Assembly: GCA_900546415.1 (NCBI GenBank)
Contig: URCY01000003.1
Coordinates: forward strand, 8,998 to 72,997
Source: an uncultured Eubacteriales bacterium
GTDB taxonomy: Bacteria; Bacillota; Clostridia; Oscillospirales; Oscillospiraceae
Length of the DNA: 64,000 bases
Direction of reading: 5' to 3'
Of this stretch, positions 34,301 to 42,117 are shown piece by piece. The position numbers and the translations under genes were made by a program. Numbering within the stretch: the first letter of the stretch is position 1; every line of letters starts with the position of its first letter. The notes under the pieces were generated by a model that saw only the letters and a list, made by a program, of their open reading frames with translations, did no database searches and had not been told where the DNA came from.

Positions 34301-35255
34301 AGTCGGAAACCTCTCTTTTTGTCAGAAGCGCGCAAAAAACAACGCATTGGGAGAATTACTGGACGTTTTACTGAGCCAAAAGGCGCTTCCGAAAGAAGAC
34401 GCAAAAGCGCTTTTCCCAAATCTTACCGTTTCCAAAACGGCCAGCACGACTTTTTCGTATCGCTCGGACACCGTTATCTGTCGTGAACAAGCCTTTAACG
34501 AATGCTTCATGAGGGACATTCAGTCCTTTCAACATCGGCTCATTATATATTCCCCTTTCATGACAGAAGCCCGTTTAGGCGCCCTTCTGCCCGTATTTTC
34601 TGACGCGACAAGAGCCGGTAAACAAATTATTATTGTAACAAAGTCGCTGAAAGACCGAAATAAAAAAGAGCTTTTTCAATACGAAAAATGCGAAAAGGCC
34701 CTCAGGAATCTCGGCGTAAGTGTTATACACAAAAGCGGTATGCATGAGAAGCTCATCTTCATAGACAGCGACGCCCTTTGGATTGGTTCTTTAAATGCGC
34801 TCAGTTTTACGGGTCTGACCGGTGAAGTCATGCAGCGTCTCACCGGCAAGGAAATAACTGCGGAATATGAAAAAATCTTTGATATCGCGCACATCTGCCA
34901 TGCTGTTGAAAATGCATGTGAGCAAAAATGTCCGATTTGCGGAGGCGAACTGCAATTAAAGGAAGGCAATCAGGGCGGCGTATACTGGGAATGCATCAAT
35001 CAGGACTACACAAGAAATCCAAACCAGCAATATCCCACAGACGGCATTTTGAGATGCCAAAAATGTGGCGCTCCATTCCTTTTTTCAATGAATCATGAAC
35101 CGCGCTGGGTTTGCAGCTCTAATCCAAGGCATTTCCAGAAAATGAAGGAAGGAGACCTGAAATTAGAAAAAATGGCGGCATTGATTCAAAGAGCAGCCGA
35201 TAGGAAACGGGTCGCGGCATATTTTGCGCAAAAGAAAACGAACAAGGACACATAA
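31344..35255 (+). CDS. Upf1-like SF1 helicase fused to PLD nuclease and zinc ribbon (Mokosh type II-like defence protein)
   Basis: A 1303-residue single protein, A+T-richer than all other genes here. Helicase motifs of the Upf1/DNA2 kind: Walker A GPPGTGKTT (about 187-195), Ia SHTNTAVDGAI, II LDEAS (about 710), III VGDFLQLPP, then LREQFRMER, V GTIHSFQGSEADIV (about 931) and VI NVAVTRARFKLYIVG. A long coiled-coil insertion occupies about 260-690. The C-terminus has a single phospholipase-D nuclease motif HEKLIFIDSDALWIGSLN (about 1134) and a topoisomerase-like zinc ribbon (CPIC, CQKC; 1195-1255). Mokosh type II antiphage systems have this helicase-PLD layout in one protein. ATG 31344 is chosen for the AGAGAGGG site 8 bases upstream. 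Defence function is an inference. Confidence 0.85.
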   Translation: MKADHAKHPTERMELPGILSEFRQALNDEIDEIEKSGQSSTLLFGGQRLEGHAPEYWYRFQVEYAPSIPADTPCKLIIGNNQFEVTTVSFEENYIIISSKSPLPESIGKARLENGATVLIERLIKCIEDNAATVNPAGLHMIQADGGLYNAQRVFNYHDIQHEDKNTQGQNDAIDAALSYDITYIWGPPGTGKTTVIGQIIKELYRHNHSVLAVSHTNTAVDGAIAKVADYIKPSKGSEESYPVLRLGSPVRPLPDRVLLTSHVNAAGKKLYERKRYLEQQKAALIKKENDLQLLLAKAAWAEHNHLDEIQPYFDMIAELQEKISANSREIQNLTAVVDRYNAANPEYAKFSVLTENYQAVLAEYKQACAQVSQNEVQIKELQSRCQEAEIELRKFNVYDELNARAEKLMPAAFLEREISKIKNRISAENEEYASLKQKRSAAFNTLVDYEAKGKVGKFFFNKSALATAKNDMREIDDRLSRLEDAVNHDRTLEQEYQRQLKDVQLLQHQIQDVSPSHTYSYWQRAYSAAKSKLDNCRQTHPKLCGKRNTIQKQLRSIEPELNRAKKARESIERELQQLASAKEYHQQAYAIMEQRKRFCAEQLEKECQGCASFYSPSGESDRSLLDELKGLLKKVRAELASKDTKSIPREKARIEKQLIEINTELIRLEQQMQELQTQVIMRADIIGTTLTKTYLNDVLRSRQFDAVILDEASMASIPALWCAAWLAKKSIIIVGDFLQLPPIVLAQTEAAKKWLGRDVFYHSGVQAQAKSGKHLKNFIMLREQFRMERDIADIANIYYGDYGGLRSHDSKSYRKAELEAFYSWYPDGNSQQNIHLIDTESLHAWATGVPQGKSHSRVNCFSAAIDVDLAFHLLEKKISEIHPKAKPAENASILIVAPYRPHVARINQLIGYEYSRRGYKDDLNLIRAGTIHSFQGSEADIVIFDLVVDEPHWKANLFMPDETINEGLRKMFNVAVTRARFKLYIVGNLSFCQKRAKNNALGELLDVLLSQKALPKEDAKALFPNLTVSKTASTTFSYRSDTVICREQAFNECFMRDIQSFQHRLIIYSPFMTEARLGALLPVFSDATRAGKQIIIVTKSLKDRNKKELFQYEKCEKALRNLGVSVIHKSGMHEKLIFIDSDALWIGSLNALSFTGLTGEVMQRLTGKEITAEYEKIFDIAHICHAVENACEQKCPICGGELQLKEGNQGGVYWECINQDYTRNPNQQYPTDGILRCQKCGAPFLFSMNHEPRWVCSSNPRHFQKMKEGDLKLEKMAALIQRAADRKRVAAYFAQKKTNKDT

Positions 35256-35344
35256 GCAAGCCCCTACGCCCGCGGCTATTCGGTTATGCCATGCGGCTGC
35301 TTGAGTAGCCTGCAATTGCAAAGGCCTATTTGGTATTTCTCCAC

Positions 35345-35373
35345 TTGCAAAATCGGCTTGGAGTTGCTAAAAT
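35345..35373 (+). promoter_or_regulatory. Promoter of the ABC exporter operon
   Basis: TTGCAA at 35345-35350 and TAAAAT at 35368-35373, 17-base spacer. The 219-base gap 35256-35474 also contains the right imperfect repeat (35389-35411). Confidence 0.65.
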
Positions 35374-35388
35374 AATATTTTATGAACA

Positions 35389-35411
35389 CTTCATGCCATA
35401 CGGCAAATTTC
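35389..35411 (+). repeat. Right imperfect direct repeat flanking the helicase gene
   Basis: Partner of 31222-31244, same orientation, 18 of 23 bases identical. It lies in the leader of the ABC exporter operon. Confidence 0.3.
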
Positions 35412-35474
35412 GGGGGGTAGAGGAAGATCAAGAAACAGAGACAAAAAAACCAGAAGCAAAAGACGCTCCGGCAC

Positions 35475-37250
35475 ATGGGCAAATGTCTGGCCGGCTATCG
35501 CGGCTGGACGGCTGCGGCGGCGCTGTTCGGCGGGCTTGAGGTCGTGCTGGAGGTCTTCATCCCGATGCTGATGTCCGTCATCGTCGATGGCGGGCTTTAT
35601 CGCGAGGAGGATTTCATGCTGCGCGGGCTGTTCCCCGACGCGCTCGTCGCGCAACGCGACCGCTTCGTGCTGACGGTCGGGGGCATCATGGTGCTCATTG
35701 CGTGCCTGTCGATGGTCTGCGGTCTGCTCAGCGCGCGCTGCTCGGCCATTGCCAGCCAAGGCTTCGCGAAAAACCTGCGGACGATGCTGCTCGACCGCAT
35801 CCAGAGCTTTTCCTTCTCGAACATCGACCGCTTTTCCACGCCGAGCCTCATCACGCGCGCCACAACGGATGTCAACACCGTGCGCACGACGATGCACCTC
35901 ATCATCCGCAGCCTGACCCGCAGCCCGATCATGCTTGTGCTGGCGACGGTCATGGCCTTCACGATCTCGCCGCATCTTTCGCTGTTTTTCCTTGCGTCGC
36001 TGCCGGTGCTGGCGGTCACGCTGGCGATCATGATGCACATCGGCCAGCCGCGCTTCCGCAGAATGCTCGTCAAAATGGACGACATGAACCGCGCGGTGCA
36101 GGAAAATCTCGTCAACAGTCGCGTGGTCAAGGCCTTTGTGCGCGGCGATTATGAATCCGAGCGCTTTGCCGGAACGGCGGAGGAGCTGCGGCACGCGCAG
36201 CTCGCCTCCTCGCGCCTGTTCACGCTGACCGGGCCGATCCAGATGGGCATCATGTGGACGTGCACGGTGCTGCTGCTCCTGTTCGGCGGACGCGAGATCA
36301 TTTTCCGCACGACCGGCCTGCTCACGGGCGAGCTTGTGAGCATCGTTTCCTACAGCACGCAGGCCGTCTCGTCGCTGACGATGCTCTCATGGCTCATCAT
36401 GTCGCTGGCGCGGGCGCAGGCGTCGATGCGCCGCATCAACGAGGTCTTCGACGAGCGGCCGGACATCGCCGACGGCCCGTCGGACAAGCTCGTGGCCGAC
36501 GGCAGCGTCGACTTTGACGACGTCTGCTTCAGCTACACCCGCGACCCGCAGAAGCGGAATCTGCGCCATATCACGGTGCATATCAAGAGCGGCGAGACGA
36601 TCGGCGTGATCGGCGGCACGGGCGAGGGCAAATCCACGCTCGTGAGCCTGATCCCGCGCTTTTACGACACGCTGAGCGGCACGGTGCGCGTCGGCGGCGT
36701 CGACGTGCGGGACTACACGCTCGAGCATCTGCGCGACGGCGTGTCGATGGTTTTGCAGAACGGCACGCTCTTCTCCGGGACGATCGCCGAAAACCTGCGC
36801 TGGGGCAAGCCCGACGCGACCCTAGCGGAGATGAAGGCCGCCTGCGCGATCGCCTGCGCCGACGAATACATCGACCGTTTTCCGGACGGCTATGAGACGC
36901 TGCTCGAGCAGAACGCCGCGAATCTCTCCGGCGGACAGCGGCAGCGCCTGCGCATTGCCCGCGCGATCATCAAGCAGCCGAAAATTCTGATCCTTGACGA
37001 CTCGACCAGCGCGGTCGACATGGCCACGGACGAGCACATCCGCCGCGGTCTGCGCGAGGCTCTGCCCGGCACGACGAAGATCATCATTGCCCAGCGCATT
37101 GCGTCGATCCTGAGCTGCGACCGCATCCTCGTCCTCGACGAGGGGCGTCTGTCCGACATCGGCACGCATGACGAGCTGATGGCGCGCAGCCAGATCTATC
37201 GAGACGTTTATGACAGTCAGATGAAGCAGGAGGAAACCGAGGATGGCTAG
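35475..37250 (+). CDS. ABC exporter half-transporter 1 (degenerate ATP site)
   Basis: A 591-residue fused permease-ATPase with six membrane segments (to about residue 310). NBD: Walker A GGTGEGKSTL, signature LSGGQRQRLRIARA, Walker B LILDDSTSAVD. Asp replaces the catalytic Glu after Walker B, and the switch His is Gln (IIAQRIAS). These are the marks of the non-catalytic half in heterodimeric multidrug-type exporters such as BmrC/TM287. ATG 35475 lacks a ribosome site; the frame is open back to a TAG at 35418 and reads a Lys/Gln-rich start, so the true start may be a non-ATG codon near 35427. Overlaps the second gene by 8 bases. Confidence 0.92.
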   Translation: MGKCLAGYRGWTAAAALFGGLEVVLEVFIPMLMSVIVDGGLYREEDFMLRGLFPDALVAQRDRFVLTVGGIMVLIACLSMVCGLLSARCSAIASQGFAKNLRTMLLDRIQSFSFSNIDRFSTPSLITRATTDVNTVRTTMHLIIRSLTRSPIMLVLATVMAFTISPHLSLFFLASLPVLAVTLAIMMHIGQPRFRRMLVKMDDMNRAVQENLVNSRVVKAFVRGDYESERFAGTAEELRHAQLASSRLFTLTGPIQMGIMWTCTVLLLLFGGREIIFRTTGLLTGELVSIVSYSTQAVSSLTMLSWLIMSLARAQASMRRINEVFDERPDIADGPSDKLVADGSVDFDDVCFSYTRDPQKRNLRHITVHIKSGETIGVIGGTGEGKSTLVSLIPRFYDTLSGTVRVGGVDVRDYTLEHLRDGVSMVLQNGTLFSGTIAENLRWGKPDATLAEMKAACAIACADEYIDRFPDGYETLLEQNAANLSGGQRQRLRIARAIIKQPKILILDDSTSAVDMATDEHIRRGLREALPGTTKIIIAQRIASILSCDRILVLDEGRLSDIGTHDELMARSQIYRDVYDSQMKQEETEDG

Positions 37251-39066
37251 GATCGATCTGCGCAGCTATCGCAAGGCGCGCTCGCCCTTCGGCAGCCTGA
37301 TGCGCCTGTTCCGTTATTTCAAGCACTGCCGCCTGCTGCTGATCTGCGCCGTGGCGTCGATTCTGGCCTATGCGGCGGCGACCATCGCGGCATCCTACTG
37401 CATGAAGCCGCTGGTCAATCTGCTCAAGACGACCGGCCTCGCGCCGGACGCGGTCTACGCCAAATATCTGGCGCTGCTGCTCGGCCTCGCAGGGCTGTAT
37501 GTGCTCAGTGTCGTGACAAATTATCTGCTCAACCGGCTGATGCTCGAGTGCAGCACGGTCATCATGCGCGCCCTGCGCACGGAGCTGTTCGACAAGATGC
37601 AGCGCCTGCCCATCCGCTATTTCGACGAGAACACGAACGGCAGCCTGATGAGCTATTTCACGAACGACATTGAGGCGACGAACGAGCTTTTGCAGCATTC
37701 CATCACGCAGATGATGATCTCGGTGATGTCGCTGCTCGGCACGGTCGGCATGATGCTGGCGCTGTCGATGCGGCTGTTTTCGCTGATGGTCGTGCTGGCG
37801 GCGATCGTGATCCTCGTCGTGCGCTTCATCACGAAAAAGAGCAGCCGCAGCTACCGGCAGCAGCAGCAGGACGCCGCGAACGTCAACGGCTTCGTTGAGG
37901 AAATAATCGCCGGACAGCGCGACGTCAAGGTCTTCACGCACGAGCAGCAGGTCATGCGCGATTTTGAGCCGATCAACGAGCGCTTTCGCGTCTCGTCGAC
38001 CGAGGCGACGACCGTGACCTCGATCGTCGGGCCGATCCTGAACAATCTGTCGCATTTCTTCTATGCGCTCACCTGCGCCGTGGGCGTGCTCTGGCTCAAG
38101 GGTGAGAACGCCGGCGGCGTGCTCATCACGTTCCTGGGCTATATCCGCACCTTTGCCGAGCGCGTCAGCCAGATCTCCGAGCAGTTCAACGCGATCATGC
38201 TCGCGCTTGCGGGCGCGGAGCGCATCTTCGACGTGCTCGATCTGCCGCCCGAGACGGACGAGGGCGAAACGACGCTCTCAAACGTCGGGCGCGACTATTT
38301 CTGGGTCAGGCCGGACGGGCAGCGCGTGCCGCTGCGCGGCGACGTGCGCTTCTACGGCGTGGATTTCGCCTATACGCCGGAAAAGCCCGTGCTGCGCGAC
38401 CTGTCGCTCTATGCCAAGCCCGGTCAGAAGATTGCCTTTGTCGGCTCGACCGGCGCGGGCAAAACGACGATCACGAATCTCATCAACCGATTTTACGACA
38501 TTCAGGGCGGGCAGATCACTTATGACGGCATCGACGTGCGCCGCATCCGCAAGGACGACCTGCGCCGCTCGCTCGGCACGGTTTTGCAGGACACGCATCT
38601 GTTCACCGGCACGGTGATGGAAAACATCCGCTACGGGCGGCTCGACGCGACGGACGAGGACTGCATCCGCGCCGCGAAGATCGCCAACGCGCATTATTTC
38701 ATCTCGCACCTGCCCAAGGGCTATGACACGATGCTCTATTCCGACGGGGCGAACCTCTCTCAGGGGCAGCGGCAGCTCGTGGCAATTGCACGCGCGGCCG
38801 TCTCCGAGGCGCCGGTGCTGATCCTCGACGAGGCGACCTCGTCCGTCGACACCCGCACGGAGAAGCTCATCGAGCGCGGCCTCGACGGGCTGATGCGCGG
38901 CCGCACGGTCTTTGTCATCGCGCACCGGCTCTCCACCGTGCGCAACGCCGACGCGATTCTCGTGCTCGAGAACGGCCGCGTCGTCGAGCGCGGCAGCCAC
39001 GACGATCTGCTCGGGCTGCGCGGCCGGTATTATCAGCTCTACACAAACATGATCGAGCTGGCATAA
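37243..39066 (+). CDS. ABC exporter half-transporter 2 (catalytic half)
   Basis: A 607-residue partner with six membrane segments and an NBD: Walker A GSTGAGKTTITNL, signature NLSQGQRQLVAIARA, Walker B LILDEATSSVD with the catalytic Glu, and an intact switch His (VIAHRLSTV). The altered signature LSQGQ here matches the degenerate Walker site of half 1, and the consensus LSGGQ of half 1 matches the intact site here, which fits a heterodimer with one active ATP site. Drug or lipid/peptide cargo unknown. Ends in a strong bidirectional terminator. Confidence 0.94.
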   Translation: MARIDLRSYRKARSPFGSLMRLFRYFKHCRLLLICAVASILAYAAATIAASYCMKPLVNLLKTTGLAPDAVYAKYLALLLGLAGLYVLSVVTNYLLNRLMLECSTVIMRALRTELFDKMQRLPIRYFDENTNGSLMSYFTNDIEATNELLQHSITQMMISVMSLLGTVGMMLALSMRLFSLMVVLAAIVILVVRFITKKSSRSYRQQQQDAANVNGFVEEIIAGQRDVKVFTHEQQVMRDFEPINERFRVSSTEATTVTSIVGPILNNLSHFFYALTCAVGVLWLKGENAGGVLITFLGYIRTFAERVSQISEQFNAIMLALAGAERIFDVLDLPPETDEGETTLSNVGRDYFWVRPDGQRVPLRGDVRFYGVDFAYTPEKPVLRDLSLYAKPGQKIAFVGSTGAGKTTITNLINRFYDIQGGQITYDGIDVRRIRKDDLRRSLGTVLQDTHLFTGTVMENIRYGRLDATDEDCIRAAKIANAHYFISHLPKGYDTMLYSDGANLSQGQRQLVAIARAAVSEAPVLILDEATSSVDTRTEKLIERGLDGLMRGRTVFVIAHRLSTVRNADAILVLENGRVVERGSHDDLLGLRGRYYQLYTNMIELA

Positions 39067-39110
39067 AAAATGCGGGATTCTTCCAAAAACGGAAGAATCC
39101 CGCATTTTTT
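39065..39110. terminator. Bidirectional terminator between ABC genes and the minus-strand gene
   Basis: AAAAAATGCGGGATTCTTCC pairs perfectly with GGAAGAATCCCGCATTTTTT around AAAAAC; T tracts on both strands. Confidence 0.95.
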
Positions 39111-39112
39111 GT

Positions 39113-40012
39113 TTAAAAAAGATCCAGCATATTGTCGAGGTAAAGCGCCTCGCGGACGTGGATGTGATAGTCCGGTTTGGTCAGATAGAACAGCAAAAAT
39201 TCCAAGATCAGCGCGCTGCCGAGGCCGCGTCCCTCGAGCTTGAACTGCGAAAAGCCAAGCGGAAGATAGCGGTCGCGGATGGCCTCGACGCCGAGAAAGC
39301 CCGGATTTTTCATCGCCTTGGAGAAGCGATAGCCCCCGGCGGCGTCCGGCGCGGTGCAGCGGTGCTCCGGGGCGGCCTCGCCGAGGTTCTTGCGGCTGAC
39401 AGCCTCGTAGCACGCCCGCCGATCCGGGCAGTCAAAGCGGCAGCACTCGTTGCAGAGCAGCTCCGCCCTGCCGCGCAGGCGCTCCGGAAGCGCGCCGGGC
39501 GTGCCGAGCGTCGGATTCAGCCGGAAATCCGGCACGACGCAGGCAAACTCCGGCCGCTCCAGCTCCCGACGGAGGTCGGTGAGCGAGGTCAGAACCTTCG
39601 TGGTCGAGGAGACGAGATACAGCTCCGGGTAGGTCTGCCGCAGGTAGGCCGTCAGCAGCTCGGAATGGACGATCGCGCCGTTCCGCGGGCCGTCGCTCCG
39701 CGCGAACAGGCGGCACAGCGCGTTGCAGCGCGCATCGGCAAGATGCTCCGGCCGCAGCAGCGAATTGCTGAGGGTCAGGCGCGCGGAGATGCCGAACTCG
39801 CGCAGCAGCGCCAGCACCTCGCGCGGGTCGCGCTCGCCGCATTCCACGCGGCCGCCGCCCCAGATGCAGTCCGTCGGCGCGCCATAGATCGAGCCGATGG
39901 CACACCAGTCGTAAAAATACTCCCGATGCGCCCGAAAAAGCGGCAGAAATGCGGCATATAGGTCATAAAATTCGAATAATCCGGGCAGATGGTAATAGGC
40001 CTTCCGGTTCAT
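39113..40012 (-). CDS. Hypothetical Cys-rich protein, 299 residues
   Basis: No family identified with confidence. Predicted soluble alpha/beta with alternating strands and helices, perhaps a TIM barrel as in U32-type peptidases (the patterns FGISARLTLSNSLLRPE and ACVVPDFRLN resemble barrel strands). It contains a tight Cys group CNECCRFDCPDRRAC at about 188-202 and further Cys-His pairs (HRC), suggesting zinc or Fe-S binding. The N-terminus MNRKAYYHLPGLFEF has no signal peptide. It stands alone, convergent with the ABC operon; the 180 bases upstream hold a dispersed repeat. Could be a U32-like enzyme or something new. Confidence 0.7.
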   Translation of the reverse strand: MNRKAYYHLPGLFEFYDLYAAFLPLFRAHREYFYDWCAIGSIYGAPTDCIWGGGRVECGERDPREVLALLREFGISARLTLSNSLLRPEHLADARCNALCRLFARSDGPRNGAIVHSELLTAYLRQTYPELYLVSSTTKVLTSLTDLRRELERPEFACVVPDFRLNPTLGTPGALPERLRGRAELLCNECCRFDCPDRRACYEAVSRKNLGEAAPEHRCTAPDAAGGYRFSKAMKNPGFLGVEAIRDRYLPLGFSQFKLEGRGLGSALILEFLLFYLTKPDYHIHVREALYLDNMLDLF

Positions 40013-40078
40013 ACTGCGCCTCTCTTGCCGGGAAACGGGCGGCCGCGCCGCCGCATTTCAGTTTGAGCCTGCAAGGGT

Positions 40079-40191
40079 GATTCAATCGCAAGCGTGCTCA
40101 GCGAGGGATTTTGTTCCAGAATTTTCAAACCGAAAAGTTGGGGCGAAAGACCCGCTGAGCGCTGCTGCCGATTTGTTCAGAGATTCCCAAG
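40079..40191 (-). repeat. Dispersed repeat, inverted copy without internal segment (copy B)
   Basis: Read on the minus strand, this 113-base segment begins GCTTGGGAATCTCTGAACAA and aligns with copy A (24891-25056), including CGCTCAGCGGGTCTTT, CGGTTTGAAAAT and ACAAAATCCCTC, but lacks about 42 bases and the right terminal repeat. It makes up most of the 180-base gap 40013-40192, which has no gene. Confidence 0.75.
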
Positions 40192-40192
40192 C

Positions 40193-40765
40193 TCAGCTCT
40201 TAAAGACGTCCTTGTTTTTGACAAAATATTCGATGCCGGAATAGAGCGTCGTGACGGTGATGAGCGCGACGACGACCCATTCCAGAATGACGCTGAAGCT
40301 TGCGCAGATATAGGTCTCGGCAAGCGTGAGGAAGAATTCGCCGCGGAAGAACAGCATCGTGCAGATACCAGCCATGGTGACGGCGGTCTTGATCTTGCCG
40401 GATTTTGCCGCCGCGATCACGCGCCCGCTGCTCGCCGCGACCATGCGCAGGCCGCTGACTGCAAACTCACGCGTCAGGACGATCATAAGCGCCCACGCTG
40501 GGAAGCTGCCCCATTCGCAGAACATGGCCATAGCGGCAATGACGAGCACCTTGTCGGCCAGCGGGTCGAGAAATTTGCCGAGGTCGCTGACCTGATGATA
40601 GGCGCGGGCGATCTTGCCGTCGACGAGGTCGGTCAGGCTGGCGATGACGAACACGGCGAAGGCCGCGTAGCACATGGCCTCGGAGCGGACGCTCCAATAC
40701 ATCAGGATCAGGAAGACCGGAATCAGAAAAATGCGCACAAGGGTGATTTTTGTTGCGGTGGTCAT
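40193..40765 (-). CDS. pgsA: CDP-diacylglycerol--glycerol-3-phosphate 3-phosphatidyltransferase
   Basis: A 190-residue membrane enzyme that makes phosphatidylglycerol phosphate. The CDP-alcohol phosphotransferase motif D-G-x2-A-R-x8-G-x3-D-x3-D is seen in LVDGKIARAYHQVSDLGKFLDPLADK (read here from about residue 47), and about five membrane segments are predicted. Last gene of the minus-strand run; its start overlaps the rimO stop by 4 bases. No terminator of the usual kind follows; the dispersed repeat begins 1 base after the stop. Confidence 0.95.
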   Translation of the reverse strand: MTTATKITLVRIFLIPVFLILMYWSVRSEAMCYAAFAVFVIASLTDLVDGKIARAYHQVSDLGKFLDPLADKVLVIAAMAMFCEWGSFPAWALMIVLTREFAVSGLRMVAASSGRVIAAAKSGKIKTAVTMAGICTMLFFRGEFFLTLAETYICASFSVILEWVVVALITVTTLYSGIEYFVKNKDVFKS

Positions 40766-42087
40766 GCCTCCACCTCCCCGTAAAGGTCGCCGTCGCGGGC
40801 GCCCTCGATGCGCACCGTGACGAAATCGCCGACGCGGACGGGCGTCCGGCTCGTGAAGCTCACGCGGCCGTCGATGTCGGGCGAATCGGCGTAGCTTCTG
40901 CCGTACCAGCAGGCGTTTTCCTCGTCATAGCCGTCGCAGAGCACCTCGAGCGCCGTTCCGACGCGTGCGGCGTTGTATTCGTCCATGATGCGCGATTGCA
41001 ACTCGTTGATGTACTCGGCGCGGCGCGCCGCGACCTCCTGCTCGGGATAGTCCATCCTGGCCGCCGCCGTGCCCTCCTCCGGGGAGAACACGAACGCGCC
41101 GACGCGCTCGAGCTTATGCTCCCTGAGCCAGTTGCACAGCTCCTCGAACTCGGCCTCGCCCTCGCCGGGCAGGCCGCTGATGAGGCTCGTGCGGAACACG
41201 GCGTCGGGGATGCGCGCGCGGATCTTTGCAAACAGGGCGTCCAGCTCCTGCCGCGTGCCGCGGCGGTTCATCTTTTTGAGGATGTTCGCGTTGACGTGCT
41301 GAATCGGAATGTCGAAATAGTGGACGAGCTTCGGCTCGGAGGCGATCGTCTCGATCAGCTCGTCGGTCATCTCGTCGGGGTAGAGGTAATGCACGCGGAT
41401 CCAGTGCAGGCCGTCGATTTTGCAAAGCTCGCGCAGCAGCTCCGGGAGCTTGCGCTCGCCGTAGCGGTCGATGCCGTAACGGCTGGTGTCCTGCGCGACG
41501 ACGATCAGCTCCCTGACGCCGCCGTCGGCCAGCAGGCGCGCCTCATAGAGGCAGTCCTCCATGCTCCGGCTGCGGAAGCGGCCGCGCAGCTTCGGGATCA
41601 CGCAGTAGGAGCAGCGGTTGTCGCAGCCCTCGGCGATCTTGAGGTAGGCATAGTGCTCCGGCGTGGTCAGGACGCGCCCCAGCTCGTCGCCGGGCAGGTC
41701 GATGTCGCCGAATTCGACGAATTTCCGCTCGTCGAGCAGCGCGCGCACCGCCGTGACGACGCTGCCGTAGCTGCCCGTGCCCAGAACGCCGTCGACCTCG
41801 GGCAGCTCGCCGAGGATCTCGTTCTGATAGCGCTGAGACAGGCAGCCCGTGACCAGGATTTTGCCGATGATGCCCTGCTCCTTGAGCTGCCCCATGGCGA
41901 GAATGTTGTCGATGGCCTCGCTCTTGGCAGAGTCGATGAAGCCGCAGGTGTTGATAATGACCACGTCCGCGCCCTCGACCGAGGGCAGCAGCTCGTAGCC
42001 CGCCTCCCTCAGCAGATAGAGCATGTGCTCCGCGTTGACCTGATTTTTTGCGCAGCCGAGGGAGATCATCCCAATGCGCTTGCCCAT
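40762..42087 (-). CDS. rimO: Ribosomal protein S12 methylthiotransferase RimO
   Basis: A 441-residue radical-SAM enzyme that thiomethylates Asp88 of ribosomal protein S12. The N-terminal MTTase domain has cluster Cys in ISLGCAKNQV, INTCGFID and VTGCLSQRY; the radical SAM motif is EGCDNRCSYCVIPK; a TRAM domain ends the protein. The N-terminus lacks the additional residues that some MiaB proteins have, and the S12-type signature CAKN supports RimO. It overlaps pgsA by 4 bases and follows recX by 30 bases. Confidence 0.95.
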   Translation of the reverse strand: MGKRIGMISLGCAKNQVNAEHMLYLLREAGYELLPSVEGADVVIINTCGFIDSAKSEAIDNILAMGQLKEQGIIGKILVTGCLSQRYQNEILGELPEVDGVLGTGSYGSVVTAVRALLDERKFVEFGDIDLPGDELGRVLTTPEHYAYLKIAEGCDNRCSYCVIPKLRGRFRSRSMEDCLYEARLLADGGVRELIVVAQDTSRYGIDRYGERKLPELLRELCKIDGLHWIRVHYLYPDEMTDELIETIASEPKLVHYFDIPIQHVNANILKKMNRRGTRQELDALFAKIRARIPDAVFRTSLISGLPGEGEAEFEELCNWLREHKLERVGAFVFSPEEGTAAARMDYPEQEVAARRAEYINELQSRIMDEYNAARVGTALEVLCDGYDEENACWYGRSYADSPDIDGRVSFTSRTPVRVGDFVTVRIEGARDGDLYGEVEA

Positions 42088-42117
42088 AAGCGTATCCCTT
42101 CCTTGTTTTGTCTCGAT

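Noticed and set aside
31121..35474. Prophage or integrative element around the helicase gene
   Set aside because: No integrase, phage genes or tRNA target are present, and housekeeping genes flank both sides. Only a weak direct repeat supports insertion.
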